NCBI RefSeq assembly: GCF_035994185.1 | Contig: NZ_CP108538.1 | Span: 7,505,501 to 7,569,500, forward strand | Direction of reading: 5' to 3' | Source: Streptomyces sp. NBC_01217 | GTDB taxonomy: Bacteria > Actinomycetota > Actinomycetes > Streptomycetales > Streptomycetaceae | DNA: 64,000 nucleotides | Shown here: piece after piece, positions 62,601-64,000 of the stretch | Position numbering within the stretch: the first letter of the stretch is position 1 | How the letters are laid out: each line of letters begins with the position of its first letter | Notes under the pieces: model-generated | The model's input: only the letters and a program-made list of their open reading frames with translations | What the model was told of the DNA's origin: nothing | Databases searched by the model: none | Program-made: the position numbers and the translations under genes

Positions 62601-63363
62601 GACCGGTTTCGCGCACGAGATGCGCAGCGGCGAGATGGACTACACGGCGGGTCGCACCTATCCCGCCGACTGGTTCGCGCCGATCAGCCGCCCGCGTCTG
62701 GGCACCGGCTTCTGGGGTCCGTTCCGTTCCGTCACCAACGACATGCAGTTCAATTTCACCCCGTGGACGGACTCGGGCGCGGGCCACTCGGGCTCCATGC
62801 CCGAGGACGAGTACGACACCACCACCACCGCCTTCTACCAGGGCGACACCCTGATCCAGAACGTTGCGGGCCGGGCCGGGTACATCGGCGGCCTGTCGGC
62901 GCAGAAGCTGCCGTACCGCTTCGTCCTCGACTCCACCCGCGACGGCGACGTGTGGAAGACCTCCACCCGCACGCACACCGAGTGGAGCTTCGTCTCGGGC
63001 CAGATGGACCAGAACGGTCCCTGGCAGGCCGACCTTCCGTTGCTCCAGCTCGACTACAAGGTCGACACCGACCTCGCCGGTGACGTCGAGGCCGACGAGT
63101 GGACCGAGATCTCTCTGGCCTCCGGCACGCAGGAGTGGCTGGACGGAGCGGTGAAGGCGAAGAAGGCCTCGCTGTCGGTGAGTTACGACGACGGCAGGAC
63201 CTGGAGCGCCACGGAGCTCCGCAGGACCTCCGAGGGCGCCTGGACCGCCCGGTTCAAGACGCCCAGGAAGGCGGGCGGCTTCGTCTCGATCAAGGCACAC
63301 GCCGAGGCCGGGAACGGGCTCGGCATCGATCAGGAGATCATCCGGGCCTTCGGCCTGAAGTGA
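59602..63363 (+). CDS. Secreted S8 family serine peptidase (second paralogue)
   Basis: Extracellular subtilisin-like protease, 1253 aa. Signal peptide to ASA (about residue 45), a propeptide, then S8 domain with triad D247 (VAVLDTGID), H279 (GHGTHV) and S452 (SGTSMATPHVAGAAA). The long C-terminal part has beta-sandwich regions and a PA-like insert (LAAGAKALFVVNDGRGVA, about 845-865). Domain order and many motifs match the protease at 24948. No ribosome-binding site is visible, and a -10-like TAGATC ends 7 nt before the ATG, which suggests a leaderless message. The gene is beyond the purine cluster and is probably independent. Confidence 0.93.
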   Translation: MTFTLSSASGRARSARAGRRALLIATSVALLSGALLPAAGSASAAGPSRTADRHADAAVKEYDITLVTGDVVHYTDGVGKQDTVTVDRPDGAVGGVHVQQAGDDLYVLPDEANSLLGAGKLDRRLFNVSTLAEMGYDDKKSGGIPLIATYPASQGRSLPVAPRGAKKTSTLDSIHGAALKADKDTTRAFWNDIARTSTARSLDNGIARLWLDGRVKAALKDSVPQVNAPQAWAEGYDGKGTKVAVLDTGIDATHPDVKDRILESKSFVPGEEVLDKHGHGTHVASTIAGSGAASEGANKGVAPGADLIIGKVLGNEGSGADSGIIEAMEWAKAEGADVVSMSLGSSIPDDGSDPMSQAVDALSADGGPLFVIAAGNAYGEGTIGSPGSADKALTVAAVDKQDVRADFSSMGPLTRSNGLKPDLSAPGVDINAAASQAIPGISGMYQQMSGTSMATPHVAGAAAILKQRHPDWSGQRIKDALMSSSKQLPDYTPYQQGTGRLDVKAAIDTTIEATGSVAVASYDWPHSASDPVAGRTITYRNTGTQNVTLDLATDTDSAAYTLSTAKLTVPAGSTADAVLSLDPSKVEAGTTSSGQVVAKDASGATAAHTGFALSKERELYDLTYKLRDRAGEPMDGYVVLGELNDPYAGLNVVPVSGDTTLRLPPGTYTSWAAVDVDGDRPDSKAVAFLMEPETVLDKPTTVTLDASKARKISVRTPKETETRQLRYDMARTAPSGMVFRDAYQIPVTYDQLWASPTKKVTQGSFSFLTRWRQGEKQIDLSVDGRDVPVAVQGGALIAEDSSQKLTAVFAGDGAAADYQGLDVRGKAVVVRRSDAVAPAERLANALAAGAKALFVVNDGRGVATEWYTEYGTTTTIPVASVQQLAGESLIKAATRGKKLTMTQRRFARYVYDLVDRHNGTVPDRSLAFAPSTRELAKVENTFYGHKATLGGGYRYDIPDYGPGLGFAEYEKFPATRDEWVTPLPGASFWYEDHSVFNATETGFAHEMRSGEMDYTAGRTYPADWFAPISRPRLGTGFWGPFRSVTNDMQFNFTPWTDSGAGHSGSMPEDEYDTTTTAFYQGDTLIQNVAGRAGYIGGLSAQKLPYRFVLDSTRDGDVWKTSTRTHTEWSFVSGQMDQNGPWQADLPLLQLDYKVDTDLAGDVEADEWTEISLASGTQEWLDGAVKAKKASLSVSYDDGRTWSATELRRTSEGAWTARFKTPRKAGGFVSIKAHAEAGNGLGIDQEIIRAFGLK

Positions 63364-63383
63364 TCTGCTGAGTTCGGCTCCTG

Positions 63384-63423
63384 AGGCGGCCGCACACCCC
63401 CTGACCGGGGTGTGCGGCCGCCT
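63384..63423 (+). terminator. Terminator of S8 protease 2
   Basis: Perfect 17-bp arms AGGCGGCCGCACACCCC and GGGGTGTGCGGCCGCCT with a 6-nt loop, 20 bp after the stop codon. No U-tract but very stable. Confidence 0.85.
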
Positions 63424-63460
63424 GTGAGCTGTCACATCGCCTCGGGTAGTCTCGGCGCCC

Positions 63461-63976
63461 ATGTCGTCCTCCCCTTCCCGTAATCGCCCTTCCTTCGACG
63501 CGGACGAGCGGACTCAGCTGGTCGGCTGGCTCGACCTCCAGCGGGCGATCGCCCGCTGGAAGTGCGAAGGGCTGTCGGAGGCGGACGCCCACCGGCCCGT
63601 CCTTCCCGCCTCGCCCCACATGACGGTTGCGGGTGTCATGTCACACCTTCGATGGGCCGAGCACCTCTGGTACGAGGTCGTCCTGCTGGGCCGTCCGGCC
63701 GTCGGGCCCATGTTCGACGGGCCCGAGGACGCCGACATGATGGTCGAAGGTGTCCCGCTCGCAGAGCTCCTCGACGACTACGACCGGCAGACGGTGGTGT
63801 CGAACGAGATCGTTGCGGCGAAGTCGCTCGACGACGTGGGCCGGCACCCGGACTTCGATGCCTCGGCCGCGAGCGTGCGCTGGATCATGTTCCACATGAT
63901 CGAGGAGACCGCCCGCCACGCGGGCCATCTGGACGCGATCAGAGAGATCCTGGACGGCGAGAAGGGCCACTACTGA
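63461..63976 (+). CDS. DinB family protein
   Basis: A 171-residue four-helix-bundle protein of the DinB/DUF664 superfamily, which in actinobacteria includes mycothiol- and bacillithiol-dependent transferases. The pattern LVGWLDLQRAIARWKCEGLSE, MTVAGVMSHLRWAEHLWYEVVLLG (His as first metal ligand), and MFHMIEETARHAGHLDAIREIL (two more His) gives three histidines suited to bind a divalent metal. The reaction is unknown. A -10-like TAGTCT ends 8 nt before the ATG with no Shine-Dalgarno, so the message may be leaderless. It sits just downstream of the S8 protease terminator. Confidence 0.88.
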   Translation: MSSSPSRNRPSFDADERTQLVGWLDLQRAIARWKCEGLSEADAHRPVLPASPHMTVAGVMSHLRWAEHLWYEVVLLGRPAVGPMFDGPEDADMMVEGVPLAELLDDYDRQTVVSNEIVAAKSLDDVGRHPDFDASAASVRWIMFHMIEETARHAGHLDAIREILDGEKGHY

Positions 63977-64000
63977 CCCGGCGGCTTGCCGCGCCGCAGC

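Noticed and set aside
63638..63645. TGTGACAT copy inside the DinB gene
   Set aside because: Within coding sequence and far from the Hyp locus; taken as a chance occurrence. It shows the octamer alone is not proof of function.

Overview
The window looks like chromosomal DNA of a Streptomyces species. It is very GC-rich with strongly GC-biased third codon positions. It carries chaplins and rodlins (aerial-hypha and spore-surface proteins), an LAxTG-type sortase substrate, and several streptomycete families (DUF5949, DUF2637). I see no rRNA, tRNA, CRISPR array, insertion sequence or integrase.

Layout. 0.0-2.7 kb: end of a sulfate-assimilation operon on the minus strand (possible Cys-containing leader peptide, ferredoxin sulfite reductase, small zinc-ribbon protein, APS/PAPS reductase cut by the window edge). 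2.9-9.1 kb: GNAT, GAF-domain regulator, AidB-like acyl-CoA dehydrogenase, YihY membrane protein, AraC regulator, VOC protein. 9.2-14.9 kb: catabolic set around a LysR regulator (PaaH-like 3-hydroxyacyl-CoA dehydrogenase, two-subunit CoA-transferase, thiolase), consistent with 3-oxoadipate/adipate-type degradation. 15.1-19.5 kb: surface-protein island (one long sortase-anchored chaplin, one short chaplin, three rodlins, one unrecognised small secreted protein). 19.6-24.7 kb: DUF5949, RsgA GTPase, Ada-AlkA fusion, DUF456, LuxR/TrmB-like regulator. 24.9-32.0 kb: large secreted S8 protease, degenerate PP2C protein, PoxB-like ThDP enzyme. 32.0-35.1 kb: GH38 alpha-mannosidase.

35.3-44.9 kb is the most interesting segment: a D-hydroxyproline dehydrogenase of three subunits, a DapA-family deaminase, a 4-hydroxyproline 2-epimerase, an ornithine-cyclodeaminase-family reductase and a GntR/FCD regulator, followed on the same strand by a secreted M9 collagenase. 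The octamer TGTGACAT recurs in the gaps before the first gene, the deaminase gene and the collagenase gene (twice), and a one-mismatch copy precedes the regulator. I infer a collagen-to-hydroxyproline scavenging regulon: the collagenase releases Hyp-rich peptides outside the cell and the cluster turns Hyp into 2-oxoglutarate semialdehyde inside.

44.9-50.6 kb: barstar-like inhibitor beside an RNase Sa-type secreted ribonuclease, a HATPase-type ATP-binding protein, DUF2637 membrane protein, FhuF-like iron protein behind an iron box, a second GntR/FCD regulator with a repetitive N-terminal tail, and a TPR-like protein. 50.7-59.5 kb: purine catabolism (PucR regulator, three xanthine dehydrogenase subunits, AzgA-type purine permease, XdhC). 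59.6-64.0 kb: a second large S8 protease paralogous to the first, then a DinB-family protein.
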